Both the position numbers and the translations under genes were made by a program. Of a DNA stretch of 40,877 bases, positions 7,789 to 15,746 are shown piece by piece; within the stretch, counting starts at the first letter, position 1, and each line of letters begins with the position of its first letter. The stretch spans positions 1 through 40,877 of the forward strand of contig JAFIGU010000041.1 in the NCBI GenBank assembly GCA_017849555.1, in the 5' to 3' direction. The notes under the pieces were generated by a model that had not been told where the DNA came from, searched no databases, and was given only the letters and a program-made list of their open reading frames with translations. The DNA is from Sphingomonas sp. (GTDB lineage Bacteria > Pseudomonadota > Alphaproteobacteria > Sphingomonadales > Sphingomonadaceae).

Positions 7789-8478
7789 TCAGCGCTGCGC
7801 GATACCCGTGCCCGCGGGCGGGAAATTCTGCGCGCCGCACTTCTTGACCTGCCACTCGCCGTTCTTCCAGCAGATCGGATCGAGCCGCGGCAGCGTCGTC
7901 TGCGGCCAGACGAAGCGCGGGAAGCGCTGCTCGCCCCACGGCGTCAGGCTGTTGCGCAATTCGCGGATCCGCTGGAGCGCGACCGTGCCGAAGCCGCCGC
8001 GCGGCGCGAAAACGATATCGCGGCCGACGTCATTGGCGGCGAGGCAGAAATTATATTGTGCGGCAACCGTGGTGAAGCTCGAATAGGTCTTGGTGCCGAA
8101 CTGGTCGAGCGCGTTCTGCGCGGCCTTGGGCGTCTTGTTGTTGCGCGCGAAATATTTGCCGAGCACGTCCCAAGAACGTTTCAGCTCGACCTTATGATCG
8201 ACGAGCATCGCATTGTAATTGCTCACCGCCAGCAGGGTCGGCTCGAACTGGCATTGCAGCGCGGCGACGTTCAGCGCGGCACGCACGTTCCATATGATCG
8301 CGGCTTTCGCCTCCTCCGGGGTGGCCCCCGGCAGCGACGGGCCGAGCCCGGTTTCGGTGCCGGTTACCGGCTGGCCGGAGACGTCCTTGGCCTGCATGAA
8401 GAATTGCGCGGCGGCAGGCCCGGCCATCAAGAGAGCCCCCGCGGCTGCTCCCGCTCCGATGATCCGCCCCAACGACAT
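7789..8478 (-). CDS. Secreted protein of unknown function
   Basis: A 229-residue protein with a clear signal peptide (IIGAGAAAGALLMAGPAAAQ, cleavage near residue 23). The mature part has four cysteines (LQCQFE, NFCLAA, ICWKN, KKCGAQ), a Trp- and Pro-rich C-terminal third and the segment YSSFTTVAAQYNFCLAANDVG. I do not recognise a named domain; it looks like a conserved sphingomonad periplasmic protein. The ATG at 8478 is chosen because GGGAGG precedes it; a GTG 15 bases upstream would include that site. It follows the small lipoprotein gene on the same strand but is separated by a terminator, so it is likely its own unit. Confidence 0.75.
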   Translation of the reverse strand: MSLGRIIGAGAAAGALLMAGPAAAQFFMQAKDVSGQPVTGTETGLGPSLPGATPEEAKAAIIWNVRAALNVAALQCQFEPTLLAVSNYNAMLVDHKVELKRSWDVLGKYFARNNKTPKAAQNALDQFGTKTYSSFTTVAAQYNFCLAANDVGRDIVFAPRGGFGTVALQRIRELRNSLTPWGEQRFPRFVWPQTTLPRLDPICWKNGEWQVKKCGAQNFPPAGTGIAQR

Positions 8479-8610
8479 TCCAGGTCCTCCCACGCTACGC
8501 GCGGGATTCTAGGCCGATTGGGCCGCCAACCCAACCCCGATTCGTCACAACGTTGACTCGATCCGTCGCATTGCGCTTGCCCGGCGTGTCATGGCCCGTC
8601 CCCGCCAATG

Positions 8611-8640
8611 AGAAGGGCCGCCCGGTCGCCCGGACGGCCC
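8611..8640 (-). terminator. Hairpin terminator after the small lipoprotein gene
   Basis: An 11-position stem (8615-8625 with 8630-8640) closes a 4-base loop. The single mismatch is C.A when read on the plus strand but a tolerated G.T pair on the minus strand, and the minus strand continues CTTCTCATT, so it most likely serves the minus-strand gene at 8670-8918. Confidence 0.65.
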
Positions 8641-8669
8641 CTTTCTTTTCCTGATTGCCTTGCGGCCTA

Positions 8670-8918
8670 TCAATGGGCGTTGCCCGGCGCAGCCGCATTG
8701 GCATCGGCCGCACCCGCGTCGTTCGCCATCGCGCCAGCGTTCATGGAGCTGTCGACCGCGGTCATGTTGTCGCTGGTGGTGTCCATGCCCTCGGTGGCGT
8801 TCATGTCGGTAATCGTGGTGTTCTCGGTGCTGGTCTCGGTCTTCGAGCCACAGGCCGAGACGGCCAGAGCCGCCGCCGCAATGGCCGTACCGGTCAGGAT
8901 CTTGGAAATAGCACGCAT
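8670..8918 (-). CDS. Small Asn/Asp/Thr-rich lipoprotein
   Basis: An 82-residue protein with a lipoprotein signal peptide: hydrophobic ILTGTAIAAAALAVSAC with the lipobox cysteine at residue 23, followed by GSKTET. The mature 60 residues are low in complexity, rich in Asn, Asp, Thr, Ala and Met, and probably disordered and acidic. No domain is recognised. AGGGAG lies just before the ATG. It has its own terminator downstream and lies about 90 bases after lipB on the same strand. Function is unknown; envelope attachment is inferred from the lipobox. Confidence 0.75.
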   Translation of the reverse strand: MRAISKILTGTAIAAAALAVSACGSKTETSTENTTITDMNATEGMDTTSDNMTAVDSSMNAGAMANDAGAADANAAAPGNAH

Positions 8919-9006
8919 TGAAAGCTCCCTAGACAGTAGATTTGGACGGCAGCTTGGCCATTAATCCCCAAATCGAGGGGGACATTAGTCGCATCTGGCC
9001 GCGCTC

Positions 9007-9684
9007 TCAAGTCTCGTTTTCACGAGCACAAGAAAGCCTTTCGAGAAATCGGTCCCGCGTCAACGCCAAAGCCGCGTCAAAGGTTGCAAGATTATGTGGT
9101 GCGCCAAGCATTTCCGCGCTGGTGACGGGATATTCGGCGATCCCGCACGGCACGATCCCGCCGAAATCGGCGAGGTTCGGCGAGAGGTTCACCGAAAAGC
9201 CGTGAAAGGTCACCCAACGCCGCACGCGCACCCCGATCGCGCCGATCTTCGCCTCGTGCCCCGCGCGATCGATCGTCCAGATGCCGATCCGCCCCGGCGC
9301 GCGGAAGCTTTCGATCCCCAGCTCGGCCAGCGCATCGATCACCCAGCCTTCGACCGAATGGACGAAATGCCGCACGTCGCGCCCGCGCCGCGTGAGATCG
9401 AGCATCAGATAGCCGACGCGCTGCCCCGGCCCGTGATAGGTGTAACGCCCGCCGCGCCCGGCGCTGACCACCGGGAAACGGGGGTCGATCAGCTCGGCGG
9501 GATCCGCGCTGGTGCCCGCGGTATAGACCGGGGGATGCTCGACCAGCCAGATCAGCTCGCCGGCCTCTCCCGCGGCGATCGCGGCGGCGCGCGCCTCCAT
9601 CTCGGCCAGCGCGGCGGTATAATCGGTAAGCCCGGGCGATACGCGCCATTCGATCGCGGCTGATGGGTTGGCTGCTTGGTCCAC
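9007..9684 (-). CDS. lipB: Octanoyltransferase (lipoate biosynthesis)
   Basis: A 225-residue enzyme that moves octanoyl from acyl carrier protein to lipoyl domains of dehydrogenase complexes. The conserved [16 protein letters not shown] block is at residues 77-92, and the catalytic pair is Lys146 ([11 protein letters not shown]) and Cys180 ([10 protein letters not shown]). The start is uncertain: the GTG at 9684 gives a protein of usual length starting just before IEWRVSPGL, while the frame stays open to 9822 but would then run through the divergent gene at 9750. No clear ribosome site precedes the GTG. LipA is not in the window. Confidence 0.93.
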   Translation of the reverse strand: MDQAANPSAAIEWRVSPGLTDYTAALAEMEARAAAIAAGEAGELIWLVEHPPVYTAGTSADPAELIDPRFPVVSAGRGGRYTYHGPGQRVGYLMLDLTRRGRDVRHFVHSVEGWVIDALAELGIESFRAPGRIGIWTIDRAGHEAKIGAIGVRVRRWVTFHGFSVNLSPNLADFGGIVPCGIAEYPVTSAEMLGAPHNLATFDAALALTRDRFLERLSCARENET

Positions 9685-9749
9685 GCGCGCCCAGATGCGA
9701 CCGCGACGCTCGATTGGCAAGCGCGGGGGCAATGGGTTACAGGTGGCGC

Positions 9750-10562
9750 ATGATGATACGGATCGGCACGGTTTGGGATCGAACGTGCGAAGTGATCGCT
9801 GGCCGCGCCGGCCTGTTGGCATGGCTCGCCGGGCTGTTCCTGTTCCTGCCCTCGTTGCTGCAGACGATCCTGCGCTTCGTCGCGGCGAGCGGCGGGGCGG
9901 GGGGTGGCCTGCGTGTGCTTGCCGCGCTGGTCGGGCTGGCGGTGCTGGTGCTCGCCATCTGGGGCGTGCTGGCGATGACCGCGATGGCCAGCGACCCCGC
10001 GGTCGACCGGCATCGGGCGGTCGCGATCGCGCGCCGGCGCTTGCCCGCGGGGATCGGGGTGCTGCTGGTGGCGATGCTGGTGACGGTCATCGTCGTCGCG
10101 GTGCCGATGACCTGGCTGCTCGCGGGCAATGTCGACATGGCGAAGCTGCAGCAGGGCGCGCCGCCGGTGATCGATCCGTCGCGCGCCGGCAGCGCGATGA
10201 TCGGCTTCCTGATCCTTGCGATCGCCGCCTTGTGGGTCAGCGCGCGGCTCGTCCCGCTGTTTGCGGTGGTCACCAATGAGCGGCGCGGGCTCGGCGCCTT
10301 TGCCCGCGCCTTTGCGCTGACGCGCGGCAGCACGTTGAAGCTGCTCGGGGTGATGGTCCTTTATGCGATCGTCGCGGTCGTCCTGCTCACCGCGGTGACC
10401 TGGGTGTTCGGCAGCGTCGGGCAGATCGTGTTCGGCCGGACCGGCGCGTTCCTGCTCGTCGCGCTCGCGACCAGCGTGCTCACCGCGGGTTTCAGCGTGG
10501 TGCAGGCGGTATTCAGCGCCCAATTCTACGGCGCCGCGCGCGAACAGCTCGATCGGGCATGA
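9750..10562 (+). CDS. Multi-pass membrane protein, first of a pair
   Basis: A 270-residue, very hydrophobic protein with about six transmembrane segments, starting near [16 protein letters not shown] and ending near [22 protein letters not shown]. Between segments it has the pattern [22 protein letters not shown], a motif type (R-x-x-LTRG...WRLLG) seen in the membrane part of glycerophosphodiester phosphodiesterase-like and YIP1-like proteins. The function is not known to me. The ATG at 9750 is used (a second ATG follows at once). It overlaps the next gene by 4 bases (ATGA), so the two products are probably made together. It diverges from lipB. Confidence 0.75.
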   Translation: MMIRIGTVWDRTCEVIAGRAGLLAWLAGLFLFLPSLLQTILRFVAASGGAGGGLRVLAALVGLAVLVLAIWGVLAMTAMASDPAVDRHRAVAIARRRLPAGIGVLLVAMLVTVIVVAVPMTWLLAGNVDMAKLQQGAPPVIDPSRAGSAMIGFLILAIAALWVSARLVPLFAVVTNERRGLGAFARAFALTRGSTLKLLGVMVLYAIVAVVLLTAVTWVFGSVGQIVFGRTGAFLLVALATSVLTAGFSVVQAVFSAQFYGAAREQLDRA

Positions 10563-11305
10563 AACTCACTCTTGGTCGCGTCCTCGCCGACGCATGGACG
10601 ATCCTGCGCCGCGAGGGCGATCTGGTGCTGCGCGTCGCGGCGCCGTTCCTGTTCCTGCCCAATTTCGCGGTGCAATTGCTCGTCGCGCCGCCGCCCGCGC
10701 TGCCGCAATCGACCGGCGATCGCGCCGCGATGCAGGCATGGGCGCAGGCGATCTATAGCTGGATGCAGGCCAATGCCGGCTGGTATCTGCTGGTCAATCT
10801 GGTCGGCATCTATGGGATGGCGGCGCTCACCATCCTGCTGATCCACCCGGCGCGCCCCGATGTGCGCACCGCGCTGATCACCGCGGCGCGGCGCTTCGGC
10901 CGGTTCTCTCTCGCCTATCTGCTGATGGCGATCCCGATCTCATTGGGGTTCTGGCTGTTCGTGCTGCCGGGCCTCTACATGCAGGCGCGGCTGATCGCGA
11001 CGATCCCCGCTTTGGTGGTCGAGGCGCCGATCGGCGCGGCGCGCGCGGTCGGGCGAAGCTGGCGGGTGACGCGCGGCGAATGGTGGGGCGTGCTCGGCGC
11101 GGTGGTGCTGATCTTCCTCGCGCAATATCTGATCCGCGTGCCGCTGAGCCCGGCGGACAGCTTCCTACGCTCGGCGGGGCATGAGAATCCGATCGTGCTC
11201 GCGCTGGCCGATGCGGTGATGGCGGCGGCCGAGGCGGCCTATCAGATCGCGATCCTCGGGGTCGGGATCGCGATCTATCGCCGGCTCGTCAGCAACGGGA
11301 TGTGA
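10559..11305 (+). CDS. Multi-pass membrane protein, second of a pair
   Basis: A 248-residue membrane protein with about six hydrophobic segments, among them WYLLVNLVGIYGMAALTILLI and YLLMAIPISLGFWLFVLPGLYM. The segment GAARAVGRSWRVTRGEWWGVLGAVVLIFL parallels a similar segment in the upstream protein (motif LTRG/VTRG followed by a membrane span), so the two may be distant paralogues of one membrane-domain family. Its start overlaps the stop of the upstream gene in an ATGA arrangement. Its 3' end overlaps the convergent acetyltransferase gene by 31 bases. The role is unknown. Confidence 0.75.
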   Translation: MKLTLGRVLADAWTILRREGDLVLRVAAPFLFLPNFAVQLLVAPPPALPQSTGDRAAMQAWAQAIYSWMQANAGWYLLVNLVGIYGMAALTILLIHPARPDVRTALITAARRFGRFSLAYLLMAIPISLGFWLFVLPGLYMQARLIATIPALVVEAPIGAARAVGRSWRVTRGEWWGVLGAVVLIFLAQYLIRVPLSPADSFLRSAGHENPIVLALADAVMAAAEAAYQIAILGVGIAIYRRLVSNGM

Positions 11306-11868
11306 GGCGCGGCGTCCGCCGGCAACAGCCCCAGCACGCGCGGATCGGGAAAGGTCTCGATCGTCCGCTTGACCGCGACAAAGCCCTGTGCGCGATAGAA
11401 ATTGAGCGCGGAAGGGTGATCGAGCGTGCAGGTGTTGACCGTCACCTTGGTCACGTCCGCGCGCCACGCCCGCGTCATCGCCTCGCTCATCAGCCAGCGC
11501 CCGTGGCCCTTGCCGGCCAGTTCGGGCACCAGCCCGAAATAGGAAAGCTCGCACACGCCGGGCTGGGCGTGATCGAGCTCGACCATCCCTACTTCGATCC
11601 CCGCGCGATCGACCACCGCGAAGACCGACACCGTGGGCGCGCGGATGATCTCGCTCAGCCGCGCATCGTCCATCGCCAGCCGCGAATACCACAGCCACGG
11701 CCCGCCGACGCGGCGGAACAGCGCGCGATATTTGTCGGGCTCCGGTGCCAGCCAATGCACCAGCCGCAGCGCGCTCGGCGCGGAGGGGCGGAGCGGCGGG
11801 CGCCGCGTCATCACCAGCGAGGTGACGATCGTCGCGAGCTGGTCGTCGGGAACCGGGGTCAGGCCCAT
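11275..11868 (-). CDS. GNAT-family N-acetyltransferase
   Basis: A 197-residue acetyl-CoA-dependent acetyltransferase. The GNAT fold is shown by VFAVVDRAGIEVGMVELD, then LSYFGLVPELAGKGHGRWLMSEA, which holds the acetyl-CoA pyrophosphate loop (V-P-E-L-A-G-K-G-H-G), and the C-terminal VTVNTCTLDHPSALNFYRAQGFV typical of motif B. The substrate cannot be told. The ATG at 11868 begins 8 bases after the hemF stop, so it is probably co-transcribed with hemF. The last 31 bases overlap the convergent membrane protein gene. Confidence 0.88.
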   Translation of the reverse strand: MGLTPVPDDQLATIVTSLVMTRRPPLRPSAPSALRLVHWLAPEPDKYRALFRRVGGPWLWYSRLAMDDARLSEIIRAPTVSVFAVVDRAGIEVGMVELDHAQPGVCELSYFGLVPELAGKGHGRWLMSEAMTRAWRADVTKVTVNTCTLDHPSALNFYRAQGFVAVKRTIETFPDPRVLGLLPADAAPHIPLLTSRR

Positions 11869-11876
11869 CGCGCGGC

Positions 11877-12719
11877 TCAGCTCCAGGTCGCGAGCGGGGG
11901 CAGGCTCATCAGGATCGCGTCGATATTGCCCCCGGTCTTGAGCCCGAACAATGTGCCGCGATCGTAGACGAGGTTGAATTCGGCATAGCGCCCACGCCAT
12001 TCGCGCTGCGCGGCCAGCTCCGCCTCGGTGAACGGCAGCCCCATCCGCCGCCGCACGATACGCGGGAAAACCGCGAGAAACGCGCGCCCGACATCCTGGG
12101 TGAAGGCGAAATTGGTCGCGAAATCGCCCTCGAGATGATCGTAGAAGATCCCGCCCACCCCGCGATGCACCTTGCGATGCGGGATATAAAAATAATCGTC
12201 CGCCCACTTTTTGAAGCGCGGATAATGCACCGGGTCGTGCGCATCGCAGGCGGCCTTCAGCGTGGCGTGGAAATCCTCGGTATCCTCGGCCACCGGCAGC
12301 GGCGGGTTGAGATCCGCCCCGCCGCCGAACCAGCGCTTGGTGGTCACCAGGAAACGCGTGTTCATATGCACCGCGGGGACGTGCGGGTTGGCCATATGCG
12401 CGACGAGGCTGATCCCGGTGGCGAAGAAACGCGGGTCCTCGGCGGCGCCGTGGATCGTCTTGCCGAATTCGCCCTCGAACACGCCGCCGACGGTCGAGAC
12501 GTTGACCCCGACCTTCTCGAACACGCGGCCCTTCATCACCCCGCGCACCCCCCCGCCGCCCGGCGCGCCGCTCGGATCGGCGCGATCCCAGGCGATATAA
12601 TCGAACCGCGCGTCGGACCCGGCCTCGCGCTCGATCGCCTCGAATTCGGCGCAGATCAGATCGCGGAGTTGCTCGAACCAGGCACGCGCGGTGGATTGTT
12701 GTTCGTCAAGCGGTTGCAT
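11877..12719 (-). CDS. hemF: Oxygen-dependent coproporphyrinogen III oxidase
   Basis: A 280-residue cytoplasmic enzyme that uses oxygen to decarboxylate coproporphyrinogen III to protoporphyrinogen IX in heme synthesis. Signature blocks are GGGGVRGVMKGRVFEKVGVN, HMNTRFL, WFGGGADLNPPLP and HRKVHRGVGGIFYDHLEGDF, together with the late RIVRRRMGLPFTEAE. Length is normal. The ATG at 12719 (MQPLDEQQ) is preferred over one 36 bases upstream on length; no strong ribosome site is seen for either. As an oxygen-requiring heme enzyme it fits an aerobic organism that makes heme for the cytochrome complexes encoded nearby. It diverges from the permease gene. Confidence 0.95.
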   Translation of the reverse strand: MQPLDEQQSTARAWFEQLRDLICAEFEAIEREAGSDARFDYIAWDRADPSGAPGGGGVRGVMKGRVFEKVGVNVSTVGGVFEGEFGKTIHGAAEDPRFFATGISLVAHMANPHVPAVHMNTRFLVTTKRWFGGGADLNPPLPVAEDTEDFHATLKAACDAHDPVHYPRFKKWADDYFYIPHRKVHRGVGGIFYDHLEGDFATNFAFTQDVGRAFLAVFPRIVRRRMGLPFTEAELAAQREWRGRYAEFNLVYDRGTLFGLKTGGNIDAILMSLPPLATWS

Positions 12720-12900
12720 CGGACAGGCGGTAAGCATCGGCCGGCGGGCTGGCAACCGTTGCGCGGATTCTTCTTCCCTCGGTTCGCGCCAGAGCGAGGA
12801 GAAACCAGCAGCAGCGCGCGCAGAACGGGGGCGAGGTTTGCACTGCTCGTCTCATCTGTTACGGCCTGACCATCCAGCAAAGCCATTGAGGGGGGCGTGA

Positions 12901-14295
12901 ATGGCCAGCCTGTTGCGTCGCAAGACGATCGTCGAACAACCGCCGGAGCGCGCCCTGGCGCGGACTTTGTCGTGGCCGCATCTCGTCGCACTCGGCGTCG
13001 GCGCGATCGTCGGCACCGGCATCCTGACGCTGATCGGGGTCGGCGCGGATCGCGCCGGGCCGGCGGTGATCCTGTCGTTCGTCATCGCTGGCGCGATCTG
13101 CGCCTGTGCCGCGCTCGCTTATGCCGAAATGGCGACGATGATCCCCGCCTCGGGGAGCGCCTATACCTATAGCTATGCGGTGCTCGGCGAGGTGATCGCC
13201 TGGGTGATCGGCTGGTCGCTGATCCTCGAATATTCGCTCGTCGTCTCGACCGTCGCGGTCGGCTGGTCGGGCTATGCCGCGCCGCTGCTGACCCCCTTCG
13301 GCTTCCCGGCCGAGCTCACCAAAGGACCGGCGCTGGGCGGGCTGATGAACGTCCCCGCGGTATTCATCATCGCGGTGGTCGCCGGGCTGCTGATGGCCGG
13401 CACGCGCGAGAGCGCGACGCTCAATGCCGTCCTCGTGGTGATCAAGATGATCGCGCTGGCGGTGTTCGTCGCGATCGCGCTGCCGCATTTCAACGGCGCC
13501 AATCTCGATCCGTTCATGCCGTTCGGCTTCGCCAAGCATGTCACCGACAGCGGCGCCGAGCGCGGGGTGATGGCGGCGGCGGCGATCATCTTCTTCGCCT
13601 TCTACGGCTTCGACGCGATCTCCACCGCGGCGGAGGAGACGCGCAATCCGGGGCGCGATCTGGCGATCGGCATCGTCGGATCGATGATGGCATGCATCGC
13701 GATCTATATGCTCGTCGCGGTCGCCGCGGTCGGCGCCTTGTCGTTCACGCGTTTCGCCGACAGCCCCGAGCCGCTCGCGCTGATCCTGCGCGAGATCGGG
13801 CGCCCGGGGTTCGCGACCTTCCTCGCGGTCAGCGCGGTGGTCGCGCTGCCGACGGTGCTGCTCGGCTTCCTGTTCGGGCAGAGCCGCATCTTCTTCGTGA
13901 TGGCGCGCGACGGGCTGCTGCCCGAGGCGCTGGCGAAGGTCTCGCGGCGTGGCTCGCCGGTCCGCATCACCTTGCTCACCGCGGTGCTGGTCGCGATCAT
14001 CGCCGGGGTGATGCCGCTCGACGCGATCGCCGCGCTCGCCAATGCCGGGACGCTCGTGGCGTTCGTCGCGGTGTGCGTATGTATGCTGGTGATGCGCCGC
14101 CGTGCGCCCGATGCCCCGCGCACCTTCCGCACCCCGTTCGCGCCGCTGGTGGGGACGATCGGGGTGCTGGGGTGCATCTATCTGTTCTTCAGCCTGCCGC
14201 ATCGCACGCAGGAATATTTCCTGCTGTGGAACGTTGCCGGGCTGGTGCTCTATTTCCTCTACGGCCGCCGCCGCGCCAACGCCGGCGTGGCCTGA
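12901..14295 (+). CDS. APC-family amino acid permease
   Basis: A 464-residue inner-membrane transporter with about twelve hydrophobic segments. The first span carries LVALGVGAIVGTGILTLIGV, the unwound substrate-binding helix of the amino acid-polyamine-organocation family, and ALAYAEMATMIPASGSAYTYSY follows. The layout fits the cationic amino acid transporter (CAT) subgroup, though the substrate is inferred. GAGGGGGG precedes the ATG. It is a single-gene unit with a strong terminator directly after the stop and diverges from hemF. Confidence 0.88.
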   Translation: MASLLRRKTIVEQPPERALARTLSWPHLVALGVGAIVGTGILTLIGVGADRAGPAVILSFVIAGAICACAALAYAEMATMIPASGSAYTYSYAVLGEVIAWVIGWSLILEYSLVVSTVAVGWSGYAAPLLTPFGFPAELTKGPALGGLMNVPAVFIIAVVAGLLMAGTRESATLNAVLVVIKMIALAVFVAIALPHFNGANLDPFMPFGFAKHVTDSGAERGVMAAAAIIFFAFYGFDAISTAAEETRNPGRDLAIGIVGSMMACIAIYMLVAVAAVGALSFTRFADSPEPLALILREIGRPGFATFLAVSAVVALPTVLLGFLFGQSRIFFVMARDGLLPEALAKVSRRGSPVRITLLTAVLVAIIAGVMPLDAIAALANAGTLVAFVAVCVCMLVMRRRAPDAPRTFRTPFAPLVGTIGVLGCIYLFFSLPHRTQEYFLLWNVAGLVLYFLYGRRRANAGVA

Positions 14296-14301
14296 TCGGG
14301 G

Positions 14302-14336
14302 GCGGCCCCGCCTTGCATGGCGGGCCGCATTTTTTT
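14302..14336 (+). terminator. Rho-independent terminator of the permease gene
   Basis: GCGGCCC(C)GCC pairs with GGCGGGCCGC (one bulged C) around a 6-base loop, followed by ATTTTTTT. Confidence 0.88.
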
Positions 14337-14348
14337 GTCCGGCGCCGC

Positions 14349-15602
14349 TCAGGCGGCGAAGCGCACGTTCCTCTCGCGTGTGCGGGCGCGCATCGCGCCG
14401 CCGATGAAGCCGAAGCCGAGGATCATCATCGCCCAGGTCGTCGGCTCCGGGACGGCTGCCAGCCCATCGAGGCGAAAGACGTCGGCGGTGGTGAACAAAT
14501 AATCCCTGTTCTGCAGAATATCGAAATCGAGATTATAGCCCATCGCGTCGAATGCCGCGAGATCGTTGGCGGTAACGGCGCCCATCTTGCAGTATTCGGA
14601 CGCAGGGGCCAACACGCCGATTTGTTTGGAGACGGCGCAGCCGAAGCCGGAACTCTGCAGTTTCCAATGCGACGCTTGATAGCCGTCGCCGTTGAACGTG
14701 CCGGTTGGAGTTTCAGCGGCAAAGCCGTTGCCCTCGAACACGGTGGCGCCATCGATGCTGAAGATGGCGTCTTCGCCTGGCGTAAGCTGGATCTGATCCG
14801 GCGAGATCGCATCGCGCCGGAACAGATCGAAGACCCTGGTGACCTGATAATCATCCAGACTTTCGCCCTGGTAACCGAATAGCGCGGGATTGGGGCTCAC
14901 GATCGAATCATAAGGGTCCGTGGAGCTTTCGAAACCGAGCGCATGGCCGAATTCATGCAGCGCGACCGCGGTAAAATCCAAGCGATACGATATGTTGTTG
15001 GATGGATCGTAATCGAATGTGAAAGAGCTTGACGAGAATTTGATCGTGCTGTCGATCGTATTGTTTCCGATATCGAAGCCAAGCGCCTTCAAACCGGCGG
15101 TCCCGGTGTAGAGATAGGTGTTGTTAAGCGAGTTGTTGTTGTCGACCACCCCCTCCACCGGGTTTTTCATCCCGGATCCGCTCAGGGTTCCGTCGCTTCC
15201 GACGGGTCGGATCACGTTCAGACCCCCCGCGGCGCTTAATGGCACCAGACTCGCCACCGCACTGGCATCGAGCGCTGTCGCTGCGTTCGCCGCGAGCGCC
15301 TGATAAACCGCCCGTGTCGATGCGCTGGTGTAGTTGTTATAAGTGATGGCCGCTGAGCCGGAAGACAGTTTCTCGAATGAAACGGCGATGTTGATGTTCT
15401 GCATATTATCGCTGCCGGAAAGTATCGTATTCCAGTAATTCGCGGCTTTCCGAATTGAATAGAGCGCACGCGTACCGTTCGCGGTCGTCGTGAAACTACT
15501 GTCCGGGCGCAAAATGATCTTGATCGCACCGGCTGGCGTGGCCGATAAAACGGTCCCCGAAATCGCCAAAGCGATAAACAAGCTGCTCCGCAATGCCGCC
15601 AT
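14349..15602 (-). CDS. PEP-CTERM zinc metalloprotease, paralogue 1
   Basis: A 417-residue exported protein: signal peptide (ALAISGTVLSATPAGA), a protease domain with HEFGHALGFES at residues 216-226, and a C-terminal sorting signal VPEPTTWAMMILGFGF followed by Arg-rich residues (from residue 384). The zinc site has two histidines and the glutamate of HExxH; the place of a third histidine in HExxHxxGxxH is a Ser. A later NDLAAFDAMGYNL segment may supply the Met-turn. This wording matches the PEPxxWA-CTERM metalloprotease family known as NF038122, as I recall it. GGAGGGGAAG precedes the ATG. It is aligned nearly residue for residue with the gene upstream at 15747-17042 and looks less GC-rich than it. 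No exosortase lies in the window. Confidence 0.85.
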   Translation of the reverse strand: MAALRSSLFIALAISGTVLSATPAGAIKIILRPDSSFTTTANGTRALYSIRKAANYWNTILSGSDNMQNINIAVSFEKLSSGSAAITYNNYTSASTRAVYQALAANAATALDASAVASLVPLSAAGGLNVIRPVGSDGTLSGSGMKNPVEGVVDNNNSLNNTYLYTGTAGLKALGFDIGNNTIDSTIKFSSSSFTFDYDPSNNISYRLDFTAVALHEFGHALGFESSTDPYDSIVSPNPALFGYQGESLDDYQVTRVFDLFRRDAISPDQIQLTPGEDAIFSIDGATVFEGNGFAAETPTGTFNGDGYQASHWKLQSSGFGCAVSKQIGVLAPASEYCKMGAVTANDLAAFDAMGYNLDFDILQNRDYLFTTADVFRLDGLAAVPEPTTWAMMILGFGFIGGAMRARTRERNVRFAA

Positions 15603-15647
15603 ATGCTCTTCCCCTCCTTCGGCGGAGAGAGAATAGGGTTAACGCAG

Positions 15648-15674
15648 AAAAACCATTTGATCGGGGTCAAATGG
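15648..15674 (-). terminator. Second hairpin with T-run between the two metalloprotease genes
   Basis: CCATTTGA (15653-15660) and TCAAATGG (15667-15674) are perfect arms around 6 bases; on the minus strand the stem is followed by TTTTT. It lies about 50 bases upstream of the downstream gene's start, so it may be a backup terminator for the upstream gene or an operator for the downstream one. Confidence 0.5.
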
Positions 15675-15694
15675 TGCGCGCTGGGCGCATCGCC

Positions 15695-15726
15695 AAAAAA
15701 AAGCGCTCCGCGTGGGGGCGGAGCGC
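15695..15726 (-). terminator. Rho-independent terminator of metalloprotease paralogue 2
   Basis: A perfect 9-base-pair stem (GCGCTCCGC with GCGGAGCGC, 6-base loop) followed on the minus strand by eight T residues. Confidence 0.9.
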
Positions 15727-15746
15727 CTGTCGTTTCGCAATCGGGG

